Shown here: positions 1-9,696 of the stretch, piece by piece
Layout of the letters: each line of letters begins with the position of its first letter
Position numbering within the stretch: the first letter of the stretch is position 1
NCBI GenBank assembly: GCA_964574215.1
Contig: CAZNLR010000006.1
Span: 62,001-126,000 of the forward strand
Reading direction: 5' to 3'
DNA from: GCA-2725625 sp964574215
Lineage (GTDB): Bacteria; Pseudomonadota; Alphaproteobacteria; Rhodospirillales; UBA2165
Length of the DNA stretch: 64,000 nucleotides
Notes under the pieces: model-generated
Told to the model about the DNA's origin: nothing
Database searches by the model: none
Seen by the model: the letters and a program-made list of their open reading frames with translations, nothing else
Position numbers and translations under genes: made by a program

Positions 1-674
1 ATCACCGGAATTTCAATCGAAATCGTTCAGGCCATTCAAAAACGTATCGGCAATAACGACGCCATCAAAGTACTGCCGTGGAGCCGCGCTCTCAAGCTGC
101 TGGCTAAGCGGAAAAACAGTGCGCTTTTTTCCACCGCCCGAACCCCCGCTCGGGAAAAAAAATACAAATGGGTCGGTCCGCTGGCGAAACTGGAGATCGT
201 CTTTTTTAGAAAAACCGGCAGCAAAGTAATGATCGGCTCACTTGAAGACGCCAAAAAAGTCGCGAAAATCGGCGTTACCAAAAATGTCGCTACACATGAA
301 ATGCTGTCCAATAAGGGTTTTAAAAATCTCGACGTTATGCAAAGCGGCAGTGACGACAAAAATATCAGACGGCTGACCAAGGGCCGTGTTGATCTGTGGC
401 CGACGGCCTACTATGCGGGTATGCCATGGTAAAAGACTACGTTGATGCCGAAAAAGGCGAGCCCATAAGCGTCAAGGGCATTCACCGCAAGATTAATCCC
501 TACAAATTAATTGGCATTTTCAAAAACGTCGACGAACAGAGCCGTTTTTTACGCGCGGAAAATGATGGCATGAAATTGTTTCTTGATATGGATAAACTGG
601 ATGAAGAAACTTTGCCCCAAGCCATCGAAACGATGCAAAATGCCATCAACCGGTTGAAAAATGGTAACAAATAG
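1..674 (+). pseudogene. Periplasmic substrate-binding protein (SBP_bac_3-like), 5' partial and frameshifted
   Basis: The reading frame is open from base 1 and stops at TAA 430-432. The protein resumes in another frame from about 418 to the TAG at 672-674. The first part resembles the end of polar-amino-acid or ligand-binding periplasmic proteins, including an SLEDAKKVAKIGV stretch and a GRVDLWPT stretch. The second part continues as the usual C-terminal helices. Adding one G to the GGG run at 417-419 would join the halves as YAG-YAMVKDYV. This is therefore either a recent one-base deletion or a sequencing error in a short G run. The 5' end, including any signal peptide, lies outside the window. 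It is followed 47 bp later by a histidine kinase, so a ligand-sensing role is possible but not shown. Confidence 0.6.
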
Positions 675-721
675 AAAACACTGACACCGAAATCACCGGC
701 ATATTCTGACTGAAAAAAATA

Positions 722-1600
722 ATGTCAAACGACTCGTTATTCGAAAAAGAATCGGCGCTTTTGGAAAGCGCCTCCAAGGCCCTTGGGGATAGCGACTTGG
801 GCGCCGATGATCTACGCGAAAGCTTCGAGGGCCTGTTCAAAGGGTATAATCGGCTTCTCAAACAGACCCGGCGGCTGGTTAAAATGAGCGACCGCCAGCA
901 ATTGGAACTGCTGGAACTCAACGAATTGAAAAACAGATTTCTAGGCATTGCGGCCCATGATCTGCGTAGCCCATGCAGCATTATCAGCGGCTATAGCGAT
1001 CTGATGCTGTCGAGTTCCAACATGGGCGATGCCGAACGTGCAGAATTTATCGGCATTATCAATGAAGTCAGCGGCAACATGCTGAAGCTGCTGAGTGATC
1101 TGTTGGACGTTTCGGCGATCGAAAGCGGGCGACTCAGTTTGGACAAAGTGAAGGGCGACATTGCTGAACTCCTGCAGCAGCGGGTCACCTTTTTGACCAT
1201 GCTGTCGGAGAAGAAAAATATCGAAATGGCATGCGAGCTGAGTGATTTGCCGGAAATCGAGTTCGACAACGACCGCATGTGTCAGGTAATCGACAATCTG
1301 ATTACCAATGCCGTTAAGTTTTCCGAAGCGGGCACGAAAATAATGGTGACTGCAGATACCAATGGCGACCAGATCATCTTTTCCGTTGCCGATCAGGGAC
1401 CGGGGATACCTCCGGACGACCTGGACAAAATGTTCGGCACGTTTCAAAAACTCAGCAATAAACCGACCGGCGGAGAAAAGAGCAGCGGTCTGGGCCTGGC
1501 GATTGTGAAAAAAATCGTCACCGCCCACGATGGCACGATTTCAGTTGAAAGCGAAGTCGGTAAAGGAAGTACGTTCATCGTATCCCTACCAACCACCTAA
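722..1600 (+). CDS. Soluble sensor histidine kinase (HisKA-HATPase)
   Basis: The 292-residue protein has no membrane segment. Residues 1-70 are an acidic, probably coiled-coil stretch with no recognised sensor domain. HisKA follows with the phospho-acceptor H79 in AAHDLRSP. The ATPase domain shows the N box around DNLITNAVKFSEAG (191-204), the G1 box DQGPGIP (224-230) and the G2 box GLGLA (256-260). It should autophosphorylate in the cytoplasm and pass phosphate to an unlinked response regulator, since none is encoded next to it. A strong hairpin with a short T run follows, so the transcript probably ends here. The gene could work with the binding protein just upstream, but only proximity suggests this. 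Confidence 0.85.
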   Translation: MSNDSLFEKESALLESASKALGDSDLGADDLRESFEGLFKGYNRLLKQTRRLVKMSDRQQLELLELNELKNRFLGIAAHDLRSPCSIISGYSDLMLSSSNMGDAERAEFIGIINEVSGNMLKLLSDLLDVSAIESGRLSLDKVKGDIAELLQQRVTFLTMLSEKKNIEMACELSDLPEIEFDNDRMCQVIDNLITNAVKFSEAGTKIMVTADTNGDQIIFSVADQGPGIPPDDLDKMFGTFQKLSNKPTGGEKSSGLGLAIVKKIVTAHDGTISVESEVGKGSTFIVSLPTT

Positions 1601-1638
1601 GCGGTACCGAAACGTTATCCTTTCTCCACAAAAAGAAA

Positions 1639-1664
1639 CCGGCCCCAAGGGGCCGGCGAGTTTT
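1639..1664 (+). terminator. Rho-independent-type terminator after the histidine kinase gene
   Basis: An 8-bp GC-only stem (CCGGCCCC / GGGGCCGG) with a two-base AA apex starts 38 bp after the kinase stop codon. It is followed by CGAG and TTTT. The stem is strong and the T run short. The rest of the gap to 2011 holds a short inverted repeat at 1752-1772 (CCGATCA/TGATCGG) and a palindrome at 1957-1968, but no credible gene. Confidence 0.6.
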
Positions 1665-1956
1665 ACAGGGAGGCTTCACGTCTGGGAGTGGTTCATCAAA
1701 CTCGGGAGGAAATTCGACGAACCTCTGATACCGGCCTTGCGCCTGGTACCTCCGATCACGGGGGATGATCGGGTTCCTATTTGGAACAGTAATGATACTA
1801 CCCCATAAACATTTCCGTATGATGTCAAAGATGAATTAAAATGTGTCAAATTGTAATAGTTTGAAAAAGGCCGGCATTTGCGCAATTTGGTGCGTAATTC
1901 TTGAAAACATAGATATTTACTGAGACCTGGCGGCAATTTAAGTTGCCACTTTACGC

Positions 1957-1968
1957 GTCAACGTTGAC
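1957..1968. promoter_or_regulatory. Perfect palindrome GTCAACGTTGAC upstream of acyl-CoA dehydrogenase
   Basis: This 12-bp perfect palindrome ends 43 bp before the start codon of the acyl-CoA dehydrogenase gene. That is where a repressor operator would be expected. Palindromes of this length occur by chance many times in 64 kb, so only the position makes it notable. No matching second copy was seen nearby. Confidence 0.25.
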
Positions 1969-2011
1969 CGCAAACCAATTAACCCATTGATATCGAGATG
2001 GTGCGTCCGGT

Positions 2012-3805
2012 ATGACCGAGTTTGTTCCTCCAATTAAAGATTTACGCTTTTGTTTCAACGCGATAGCGGATATTGGCGAAATATCTGCGTTGCCGGGTTA
2101 TGAGGACGCTGGCCTGGAAATCGCCGATGCGGTGCTCGAGGAAGCAGGAAAATTTGCCAAGCAGGTCTTGGCGCCACTCAATCAAACTGCCGATCAACAG
2201 GGTTGCACCTTCGAAAACGGCATCGTCAGCACGCCGGACGGTTATATCGACGCTTACAATCATATGAAGGAGGCCGGTTGGCTGGGTATGTCTTTGGCGC
2301 CCGAATTCGGCGGCCAAGGACTGCCGATTACAATTTCCACCGCCGCCTTCGAAATATGGTGCGGCGCGTCAATGTCATTTTGTATGACGACCCTGCTCAG
2401 TCAATCGGCCTACGAACTTTTAAACGCTCATGGCAGCGACGATCAGAAGTCAATTTACCTACCGAAAATCGTATCCGGCGATTGGGCGACGACCATGAAT
2501 TTGACGGAACCGCAAGCTGGATCGGATTTGGGGCTGTTAAGGACCAAGGCCGTCAAAGAGGGGGATCATTACCGTCTGACCGGACAGAAAATATTCATTA
2601 CCGGCGGCGATCACGATTTGACCGAGAATATCGTTCATCTTGTTTTGGCGCGAACCCCTGATGCACCTGCCGGCAGCAGAGGCATCTCTCTATTTTTGGT
2701 GCCGAAAATATTAGTGGATAAAAACGGCGATTTATCCGAGCCAAACGATCTTCAGGCAGTTTCCCTCGAACACAAGCTGGGGCTGCGGGGCAGCCCCACC
2801 TGCGTTATGTCCTACGGCGATAATGACGGCGCCATCGGATATTTAATTGGTGAGGAAAATCAAGGACTTGCCTGCATGTTTACCATGATGAACCTGACCC
2901 GGATCTTGGTCGGCGTTCAGGGCGTGGGCATCGCCGAACGGGCCTATCAACATTCCCTCGCCTATGCACGCGAAAGAATTCAGGGTTCTCGCAGCAAGGG
3001 ACCGGATACCAAACCGGTGCCGATCATCAACCATCCCGACGTCAAACGGATGCTGCTGGATATGAAATCGAAGGCGGAAGCAAGCCGGGCCATTCTCCTA
3101 TATACCGCCTACTGCCTCGATACGGCTAAAAAATCGCCTGATCCGGAAACTCGGAAACGGATGATGTCGCGAGTGGAACTTCTGACGCCGATCGCCAAAG
3201 CCTGGGTGTCCGACACGGGCATTGATGTCGCCGATACGGCCATTCAGGTTCATGGCGGTGTTGGCTATATTGAAGAAACTGGGGTCACTCAATATTTTCG
3301 TGATGCTCGGATTACAGCCATTTATGAAGGCACCAACGGCATCCAGGCCAACGATCTCGTGGGCCGGAAAGTCATCCGGGACCAGGGCGAGTGTCTGAAT
3401 AATTTTATCAGAGAAATGCGGAATTTGACGGATGAGCTAAACGCAAATCCTCAAGAGAATTTAAATGCCATTGGCCGGCAATTGACCTTCGGACTGGATG
3501 CCTTGAAGGACGCAGGCGACTGGATATCAACTTTCTCCGGCAACAATCCTGATATGCTAGGCGCCGGCGCAAAGTCCTTTTTGACACTATTTGGTAACGT
3601 TACTGCCGGATGGTTGCAGGCAAAGTCGGCAATTCTTGCATCAGAGCAATTGGACCATGATAATGCCGACACATCATTTTTAGGTGGAAAAATTCAATCA
3701 GCCCGTTATTTTGCCGATCAATTGCTAAGCGGATCCGGCTATTTGAGGGATCTGGTAAAATTTGGGAGCGATTCCGTTGTTTCCATCGAAGAATCTCAGT
3801 TTTAG
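2012..3805 (+). CDS. Acyl-CoA dehydrogenase, long DmdC/FadE-like form
   Basis: This FAD-dependent enzyme puts a trans-2,3 double bond into an acyl-CoA and passes electrons to ETF. At 597 residues it is about 200 longer than ordinary acyl-CoA dehydrogenases. It matches the long subfamily that includes 3-methylmercaptopropionyl-CoA dehydrogenase (DmdC). Visible signatures are the EPQAGSDLG flavin/substrate loop near residue 165 and the catalytic glutamate (about 439) in IYEGTNGIQ. The extra C-terminal domain (about 460-597) is helical and typical of this subfamily. The ATG at 2012 precedes the family's usual N-terminal region. The gene stands alone between the kinase and lptF. The substrate cannot be read from sequence; medium-chain or thioether acyl-CoAs are both possible. 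Confidence 0.88.
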   Translation: MTEFVPPIKDLRFCFNAIADIGEISALPGYEDAGLEIADAVLEEAGKFAKQVLAPLNQTADQQGCTFENGIVSTPDGYIDAYNHMKEAGWLGMSLAPEFGGQGLPITISTAAFEIWCGASMSFCMTTLLSQSAYELLNAHGSDDQKSIYLPKIVSGDWATTMNLTEPQAGSDLGLLRTKAVKEGDHYRLTGQKIFITGGDHDLTENIVHLVLARTPDAPAGSRGISLFLVPKILVDKNGDLSEPNDLQAVSLEHKLGLRGSPTCVMSYGDNDGAIGYLIGEENQGLACMFTMMNLTRILVGVQGVGIAERAYQHSLAYARERIQGSRSKGPDTKPVPIINHPDVKRMLLDMKSKAEASRAILLYTAYCLDTAKKSPDPETRKRMMSRVELLTPIAKAWVSDTGIDVADTAIQVHGGVGYIEETGVTQYFRDARITAIYEGTNGIQANDLVGRKVIRDQGECLNNFIREMRNLTDELNANPQENLNAIGRQLTFGLDALKDAGDWISTFSGNNPDMLGAGAKSFLTLFGNVTAGWLQAKSAILASEQLDHDNADTSFLGGKIQSARYFADQLLSGSGYLRDLVKFGSDSVVSIEESQF

Positions 3806-3947
3806 ATTGTGGCTGCAATAATAATGACATTTAGCCGAATTTGGAAACGATGAGAACTTAATCTAAAATTTACGAAAATTCGTGTTAATTATTGAAATAA
3901 GTATATATTTTGCCCTACAAAAGGTCTCATAGACACCGGTTAGTTCG

Positions 3948-5084
3948 ATGAGCAGATTAAACAAATACCTCATGCGCCAACTTATCGTCGCCACCGCACT
4001 GGTAGGTTTCGTTATGACGGGCGTGATATGGCTATTTGTTTCAGTTAGAGCTGTCGAATCGATCGTAAACCGCGGCTTGTCGTTGAAGCTGTTTGTCAGT
4101 TTAACGATGCTGCAAATTCCAAATTTTCTAGTGCACATCATTCCGTTTTCACTATTTATCGCCACTCTGTTCGTCTACAGCCGACTTAATTCCGACCGGG
4201 AACTGGTTGTTATGCGGGCCGCCGGTTTAAGCCCCATGGCATTGGCCCGCCCGGCACTGATCTTAGCATTCCTGGCGACACTTTTCGGCTACATGCTAAC
4301 CCTTTATGTTACGCCCAAGTCCTATCAGAAATTCCGTGATATGCAGTGGGATATTCGCTATAGCCTCAGCCATATCCTGCTTAAAGAAGGGGTTTTCAAC
4401 ACCGCTTCCAAGAATTTCACCATCTTCGTGCGCGAAAGATCCGGAGAAGCAGAACTTAAAGGCCTCTTGGCTCACGACACGCGAAAAAAGAATAAGCCGG
4501 TTACCTATATCGCCGAGCGTGGCGCGATGATCAAAACCCCGACGGGCGCACGCGTGGTGATGTTCGAAGGGATCAGGCAGGAAATAGATAAGAAAACCAA
4601 TAAGTTATCATCCTTATATTTCGATCGTTATAGTTTCGATCTGGGTGGCGTCACCCCCAAACCCGAAAAGCGATACAGAGAAGCCCGCGAGCGCATGGTT
4701 GGTGAATTGATGGCCCTCAAAAAGAAGGACGTCGGCAATCCAAAGGACTTTGGTAAATTTAAGGTTGAGGGACATCAGCGGCTGTCGACACCCTTGAACG
4801 TGATTGCTTATATTTTGCTCGCGCTCGCCTGCCTGCTATTGGGCGACTTTTCAAGGCAGGGGCAATTAAAACGAATTCTTTTGGCGTCGGTCGCTTTCAT
4901 TGGCTTCCAGATAGTCGGGTTGGGATTGATAAATTTAGGAGCCAAGAAACTGAGCCTTATTCCATTGCTTTATGTCGAAGCCATTTTGCCGTCTTTGATC
5001 TTACTGCTTTTACTTGTCATTCAACCACGTGTGAGTTTCAAATTATTTTCTAAAAAAGACGCCGTCAGCGCCGGACGGGCGTAG
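3948..5084 (+). CDS. lptF: LPS export permease LptF
   Basis: LptF is one of two inner-membrane permeases of the LptB2FG transporter that pulls lipopolysaccharide out of the inner membrane. The 378-residue protein has the YjgP/YjgQ layout. There are hydrophobic segments near residues 10-35, 55-80 and 100-120, a periplasmic jellyroll region (about 125-270), then three more membrane segments (about 285-365). The conserved region after helix 2, with SDRELVVMRAAG, is clear. It lies 11 bp before lptG and opens the lptF-lptG-lptD-surA-pdxA-rsmA operon. The ATPase LptB is not in the window. F and G are assigned by order and relative similarity, so the two symbols could be swapped. Confidence 0.9.
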   Translation: MSRLNKYLMRQLIVATALVGFVMTGVIWLFVSVRAVESIVNRGLSLKLFVSLTMLQIPNFLVHIIPFSLFIATLFVYSRLNSDRELVVMRAAGLSPMALARPALILAFLATLFGYMLTLYVTPKSYQKFRDMQWDIRYSLSHILLKEGVFNTASKNFTIFVRERSGEAELKGLLAHDTRKKNKPVTYIAERGAMIKTPTGARVVMFEGIRQEIDKKTNKLSSLYFDRYSFDLGGVTPKPEKRYREARERMVGELMALKKKDVGNPKDFGKFKVEGHQRLSTPLNVIAYILLALACLLLGDFSRQGQLKRILLASVAFIGFQIVGLGLINLGAKKLSLIPLLYVEAILPSLILLLLLVIQPRVSFKLFSKKDAVSAGRA

Positions 5085-5095
5085 TGGATTAAATT

Positions 5096-6196
5096 ATGAG
5101 AATATCGCACACTTTGACATTTTATATCGGACGCAATTTTCTCTACAGCTTTTGCGCTGTTTTTGCCGTATTCTTGGGCATAATATATCTTTTCGACACT
5201 GTAGAACTCTTGCGTCGCGCGGCCAGCCACGACAATGTCGGCGTCGGTATGGTGTTCCAAATGGGCTTGTTAAAACTCCCGTTCATGGGACAACAGGTAT
5301 TTCCTTTTGCCGTCCTGTTCGGCGGAATGATGGCATTTTGGCGCCTGACCCGGAGCAGCGAACTCGTCGTTACCCGCGCGGCCGGCGTGTCAGCCTGGCA
5401 ATTTCTTTTACCCGTCCTTCTGGTCGCTTTCCTGCTGGGTTTGTTAAAAATATCCGCATTTAATCCGCTGGCTTCAGCGATGTTGACAAAATATGATCGT
5501 CTGAACGCAACGCTGTTGAAAGGCCGGTCAACTTTGTTGGCCGTGAGCCAATCGGGGTTGTGGTTGCGTCAGGCAAGTGGCAACAACCAGTCGGTTATTC
5601 ATTCGCCCAAAATTTCATTGGTAAAAAACGAGATCAAGCTGTCCGACGTCACAATTTTCGTTTATCAAGGAGCCGATAAATTTAATTCGCGTATTGGCGC
5701 CAAGACCGGCGAATTGGAAGACGGATTTTGGCATCTAAAAAACGTGTGGATTCACCAAGAAGACGAACCTGCAATATTTAAAAAAGAACACTGGGTAGAG
5801 ACAGATATTACATTGAACAATATTCATGAAAATTTTTCTCCTCCGGAAACAACTTCTTTCTGGGACCTGCCGGACTTTATCGCAAACATGGAACGAGCCG
5901 GATTTTCAGCCTTGCGCCATAAGCTATATTGGCATTCGCTTCTGGCGGCTCCCCTGCTTTTGTGCGCCATGGTACTTATTGCCGCCACTTTTACCTTGCG
6001 GCAATCGAGGCGGGGAAGTGCGACGATTGTTATAACCGGCGGCATTATGACGGGTTTTCTGCTCTTTTTCTTTTCTGACGTCGTATTCGCCTTGGGATTA
6101 AGGGAAAGCATCCCGGTAGCGTTGGCGGCATGGACTCCTTCAGGCGTCTGTACACTATTGGGTCTTGCCATGGTGTTCCATTTGGAGGACGGGTAA
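5096..6196 (+). CDS. lptG: LPS export permease LptG
   Basis: This is the second YjgP/YjgQ-family permease of the LPS exporter, 366 residues. It has the same plan as its neighbour: N-terminal membrane helices with SSELVVTRAAGVS after helix 2, a periplasmic domain (about 130-260), and C-terminal helices from about 275. It should form a heterodimer with LptF and bind LptB on the cytoplasmic face. It is encoded immediately after lptF and ends 4 bp before the lptD start codon, so translation is probably coupled. Confidence 0.9.
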   Translation: MRISHTLTFYIGRNFLYSFCAVFAVFLGIIYLFDTVELLRRAASHDNVGVGMVFQMGLLKLPFMGQQVFPFAVLFGGMMAFWRLTRSSELVVTRAAGVSAWQFLLPVLLVAFLLGLLKISAFNPLASAMLTKYDRLNATLLKGRSTLLAVSQSGLWLRQASGNNQSVIHSPKISLVKNEIKLSDVTIFVYQGADKFNSRIGAKTGELEDGFWHLKNVWIHQEDEPAIFKKEHWVETDITLNNIHENFSPPETTSFWDLPDFIANMERAGFSALRHKLYWHSLLAAPLLLCAMVLIAATFTLRQSRRGSATIVITGGIMTGFLLFFFSDVVFALGLRESIPVALAAWTPSGVCTLLGLAMVFHLEDG

Positions 6197-6200
6197 CCCG

Positions 6201-8357
6201 ATGAAGGCAATGCGAAATATTTTTACCCTTTTGGTGTTGAGCTTCTTAGCGGCTATTCTATTTGCTGGAATTTCTTATGGACAAAAATTGGCGCCAGAAG
6301 GGGAGCCCTTACTGTTTACGGCCGATGAGGTCTCCCATGACCGCGAACTGGGTATAACAAAAGCGTCCGGTAACGTTGAAGTTTCGCGAGGCGAGAGAAT
6401 TCTATTAGCAGATACGATCAGCTACAACCAAGGTCAAAATATTGTTTCCGCATCCGGCAATGTCAGTTTACTGGAACCGACGGGTGAGGTCCTATTTGCG
6501 GAATTCATCGAAATCACCAGCGATTTCAAGGATGGAATTATCAAGCAGTTGAGGGTCCGTCTTTCCGACAACGCCCGAATTGCGGCGGCGGGTGCACGGC
6601 GTTCAGGCGGCACCATCCTTGAAATGCGCAATGCTGTCTATTCGCCGTGTGAAAGTTGCGGTCAGAAGGACAAAAAAGCCCCACCTCTTTGGCAGGTTAA
6701 AGCCAAAAGGATTATCCACGACAAACCGAACCAGATAATTGAATATTCCGATGCCTGGTTGGAAATTGCCGGTAATCCAGTAATTTACACTCCATATTTT
6801 TCTCACCCGGATCCGACGGTAAAAAGAAAAAGCGGATTCCTGACACCGAGTGTGGGTGGTTCGACTTTTTTGGGCACATCCGCCTCTACGCCGTACTTCT
6901 TTGCTATTTCTCCCAGTAAGGATTTCACGTTCACTCCAACCATTACCTCGAAGCAACGCGTCGTTTTGGCCGGTGAATACCGGCAACGTCTTATTAAAGG
7001 TGAAACCAAAGGAATCGGGAGCATTACTTACAATGCTGACAATGAATTCAGGGGTCATATAGATGCTAGTGGGCGCTTCGATGTTGATGACAAATGGCGT
7101 TGGGGTCTTGATTTAAAACGTGCTGCAGATGACACTTATTTAAGGCGATACGGCTTTAATTCGCAAGGTACATTGACTTCCCGCCTGTTCGCAGAAGGAT
7201 TCAGTAAAAGGAATTTTCTCTCATTTGACGCCTTTGCCTTTCAGGGTTTAAGCGTCAATGACAATCCCGGACAAACTCCGATTGTACTCCCAATGATTGA
7301 GTACAGCCGATTGAGCGCGCCTGGCCGCTGGGGTGCCCAAACAAATCTCAATGTGCAGACTCTTGCACTGACAAGAACCGACGGATCGGATACGCGAAGA
7401 TTGTCTGTTGGCGGCGGTTGGCAATTACCTCATATCGGTCGGCTAGGAGATGTTACTAATTTCACTGTGTCTGCACGTGGCGATTTATATCATCGGACCA
7501 ACATGACAGTCCCCGGCCAAAGTGGGACCGACAGTGGCTTCGTCGGCCGTATAATTCCTGAAGCCAAAGTGGAATGGCACCTTCCTATGGCACGACAACA
7601 TGGTACGGTCAGTCAGGTGATAGAACCGCTAGCTTCCGTCATCGTCAGCCCCTATGGCGGCAACCCATCCGATATCCCCAATGAAGATAGTATCGAATTG
7701 GAATTCGATGAAACCAATTTATTCAGTTCAAACCGCTTCTCGGGGCTGGACCGCATCGAGGGCGGCCCCAGAGCGAATTACGGGCTAAAATGGGGACTTT
7801 ATGGCGCAAAGGGCGGCAGCACGACCGCCTTCGTCGGTCAAAGTTACCGCCTCAAAAAGGATGATACGTTTGCAGAAGGCTCGGGCCTAGAAGATCATTT
7901 TTCCGATTTTGTAGGTCGCGTCGGCATCTCTCCTGGCAAAAACATTGATTTGATGTACAGGACGAGAATCGACAAAAGCGACCTGTCACCGAAAAGAAAT
8001 GAAATTCGAATGATCGCGGGCCCCCCGGCTTTGCGCGTTTCCGCCGATTACGTATTTTTTGATCGGCAAGTGGGTTCTGAATTCTCCGGTCGTGAAGAAT
8101 TATCCGGTAATATCACAGCTAAATTGGATCGTATGTGGAGCAGTAGCATTTCCGGTCGGTACGACGCCAGCAATAAGGAAATGAGGAACTTCGGTCTAAA
8201 TTTTACTTATGAATGTGAATGTTTCGTTTTCAGCGCCTCAATCAGACGGGAATTCTATGAAGATCGGGACATCAAGCCCAATGACACATTTCTGCTAAAA
8301 TTGACATTTAAGACTCTGGGCGATGTCCAAACCGGTATATCGAGTTCGGGCGGTTGA
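6201..8357 (+). CDS. lptD: LPS-assembly outer-membrane protein LptD (OstA)
   Basis: LptD is the outer-membrane barrel that, with LptE, inserts LPS into the outer leaflet. I take the ATG at 6201, just after lptG and preceded by GGAGG, giving 718 residues. An upstream in-frame ATG at 6165 lies inside lptG and would put polar residues before the signal peptide. Residues 1-29 form a signal peptide (hydrophobic core TLLVLSFLAAILFAG). Residues about 40-150 are an LptA-like OstA domain. The rest is a beta-barrel rich in alternating polar and aromatic residues. A CESCGQ pair near 150 and CECE near the C terminus could supply the disulfides known in LptD. The following gene, surA, encodes the chaperone that helps fold this barrel. 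Confidence 0.92.
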   Translation: MKAMRNIFTLLVLSFLAAILFAGISYGQKLAPEGEPLLFTADEVSHDRELGITKASGNVEVSRGERILLADTISYNQGQNIVSASGNVSLLEPTGEVLFAEFIEITSDFKDGIIKQLRVRLSDNARIAAAGARRSGGTILEMRNAVYSPCESCGQKDKKAPPLWQVKAKRIIHDKPNQIIEYSDAWLEIAGNPVIYTPYFSHPDPTVKRKSGFLTPSVGGSTFLGTSASTPYFFAISPSKDFTFTPTITSKQRVVLAGEYRQRLIKGETKGIGSITYNADNEFRGHIDASGRFDVDDKWRWGLDLKRAADDTYLRRYGFNSQGTLTSRLFAEGFSKRNFLSFDAFAFQGLSVNDNPGQTPIVLPMIEYSRLSAPGRWGAQTNLNVQTLALTRTDGSDTRRLSVGGGWQLPHIGRLGDVTNFTVSARGDLYHRTNMTVPGQSGTDSGFVGRIIPEAKVEWHLPMARQHGTVSQVIEPLASVIVSPYGGNPSDIPNEDSIELEFDETNLFSSNRFSGLDRIEGGPRANYGLKWGLYGAKGGSTTAFVGQSYRLKKDDTFAEGSGLEDHFSDFVGRVGISPGKNIDLMYRTRIDKSDLSPKRNEIRMIAGPPALRVSADYVFFDRQVGSEFSGREELSGNITAKLDRMWSSSISGRYDASNKEMRNFGLNFTYECECFVFSASIRREFYEDRDIKPNDTFLLKLTFKTLGDVQTGISSSGG

Positions 8358-8379
8358 TAAGGTATATTTTTTTCCTGCG

Positions 8380-9696
8380 ATGAGACAAAATAAAGCAGAC
8401 AACGGCTTGTTCTCAAGCTCTGGAAAACTGAAATCAGGATTGCTGAGCATTATTTTGCTGTCTCATGCAATTTTGCCAGCTCCTGCCTGTGCCCAGGGAG
8501 TGACCTCCGCTCAGGGCATCGCTGCCATCGTCAATGACGACATCATTTCGGCGCTGGATGTTAACTCACGTATCAAGTTCACTATTTTTTCCTCGAAACT
8601 GGCGAATAACAAGCAAGTTGTCGCCCGGATAAAACCGCAAATATTGCGAAAATTGATCGATGAAAAACTTCAAGCCCAAGAGGCCAAAAGGGCAAATATC
8701 AAAATTTCAGATGCCGAACTGAAAAACTCCATCCGCCTTATCGAACAGCGCAACAAGTTACAAAAAGGCGAAATGCGGAAAGTTTTCTTTAGTGCCGGCA
8801 TCGATTGGCGAAATTTTAATCAGCAAATTGAAACCGATTTAGCCTGGCGCAAGGTTATTCTGCGCCGGGTGTTATCCGGTTCTAAAATCGGCGATGACGC
8901 CGTGGATGAACAGATTTCCCTGATCGAAGCCAATAAAGGAAAACCGGAATATCTTGTGGGCGAAATTTTTCTTCCTTTCGATTCCGGTAAGAGCGTCGGG
9001 GATGTTCAACAACTTGCCAACAGGTTACACGGCCAAATTAGCAAAGGGGCTGATTTTCCAGCCGTTGCACGTTCGTTTTCCCAAAGCGCGTCGGCCGCAA
9101 CGGGAGGAGGTCTTGGTTGGATTCGAACCGATCAACTTGATGAACAACTCGCCAAAGTCATAACCAAAATGACCCCTGGCAAACTGTCGCCGCCTTTGAG
9201 AGGCGCGGATGGTTTCTATATTTTAGTACTACGAAATAAACGAATCGCCCAAGGACTGCCGCCGCCGGATATTTCGGTAACTCTCCAGCAGATATTTCTC
9301 CCGCTCCGCGCCAATGCTTCACCCGGCGAGATTTCAGCGCAGGAAAGCTTGGCGAATTCTATTTCATCCTCTGCATCGAATTGCCAGGACATGGATCGGA
9401 TCGGCAAGGAAAAGGGAGCGAAACAATCGGGACGCCTATCCAATATAAAAGCATCTGCCCTGCCGGAAAACTTGCGCAATGCCGTTTTATCAAATGAAGT
9501 CGGCAAGGCGAGCAAGCCAATTCGAACCCCGGCAGGTTATGTGGTCTTGATGGCATGCAGTAAAAGCGGGGACAATTCGAATCAGGCGGTCCGGCAAAAA
9601 ATCGAGCAAGATCTACTGGAAAAAAAGGCATCCCTTTTTGCACGGCGGCTTTTACGCGATCTACGACGATCCGCCTTCGTGGATATTCGCCGATGA
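8380..9696 (+). CDS. surA: Periplasmic chaperone / peptidyl-prolyl isomerase SurA
   Basis: SurA escorts outer-membrane proteins through the periplasm. From the ATG at 8380 the protein has 438 residues with an N-terminal signal peptide ending near PAPACAQG. The SurA N domain follows (IAAIVNDDIISALDV...). A parvulin-type rotamase domain covers about 185-295, with GGGLGWI and a GFYILVL strand. A second, degenerate parvulin-like domain follows to the C terminus. An earlier in-frame ATG at 8323 overlaps lptD and would place charged residues before the signal peptide, so I prefer 8380, though the ribosome site there is weak. The stop overlaps the pdxA start (ATGA). Confidence 0.88.
   Translation: MRQNKADNGLFSSSGKLKSGLLSIILLSHAILPAPACAQGVTSAQGIAAIVNDDIISALDVNSRIKFTIFSSKLANNKQVVARIKPQILRKLIDEKLQAQEAKRANIKISDAELKNSIRLIEQRNKLQKGEMRKVFFSAGIDWRNFNQQIETDLAWRKVILRRVLSGSKIGDDAVDEQISLIEANKGKPEYLVGEIFLPFDSGKSVGDVQQLANRLHGQISKGADFPAVARSFSQSASAATGGGLGWIRTDQLDEQLAKVITKMTPGKLSPPLRGADGFYILVLRNKRIAQGLPPPDISVTLQQIFLPLRANASPGEISAQESLANSISSSASNCQDMDRIGKEKGAKQSGRLSNIKASALPENLRNAVLSNEVGKASKPIRTPAGYVVLMACSKSGDNSNQAVRQKIEQDLLEKKASLFARRLLRDLRRSAFVDIRR

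Noticed and set aside
430..432. Reading the stop of the first gene as recoded
   Set aside because: The codon is TAA and the continuation is in a different frame, so a frameshift explains it, not selenocysteine.
1530..1808. Short frame running through the terminator after the histidine kinase
   Set aside because: It overlaps the kinase end, includes the hairpin and has no family resemblance.
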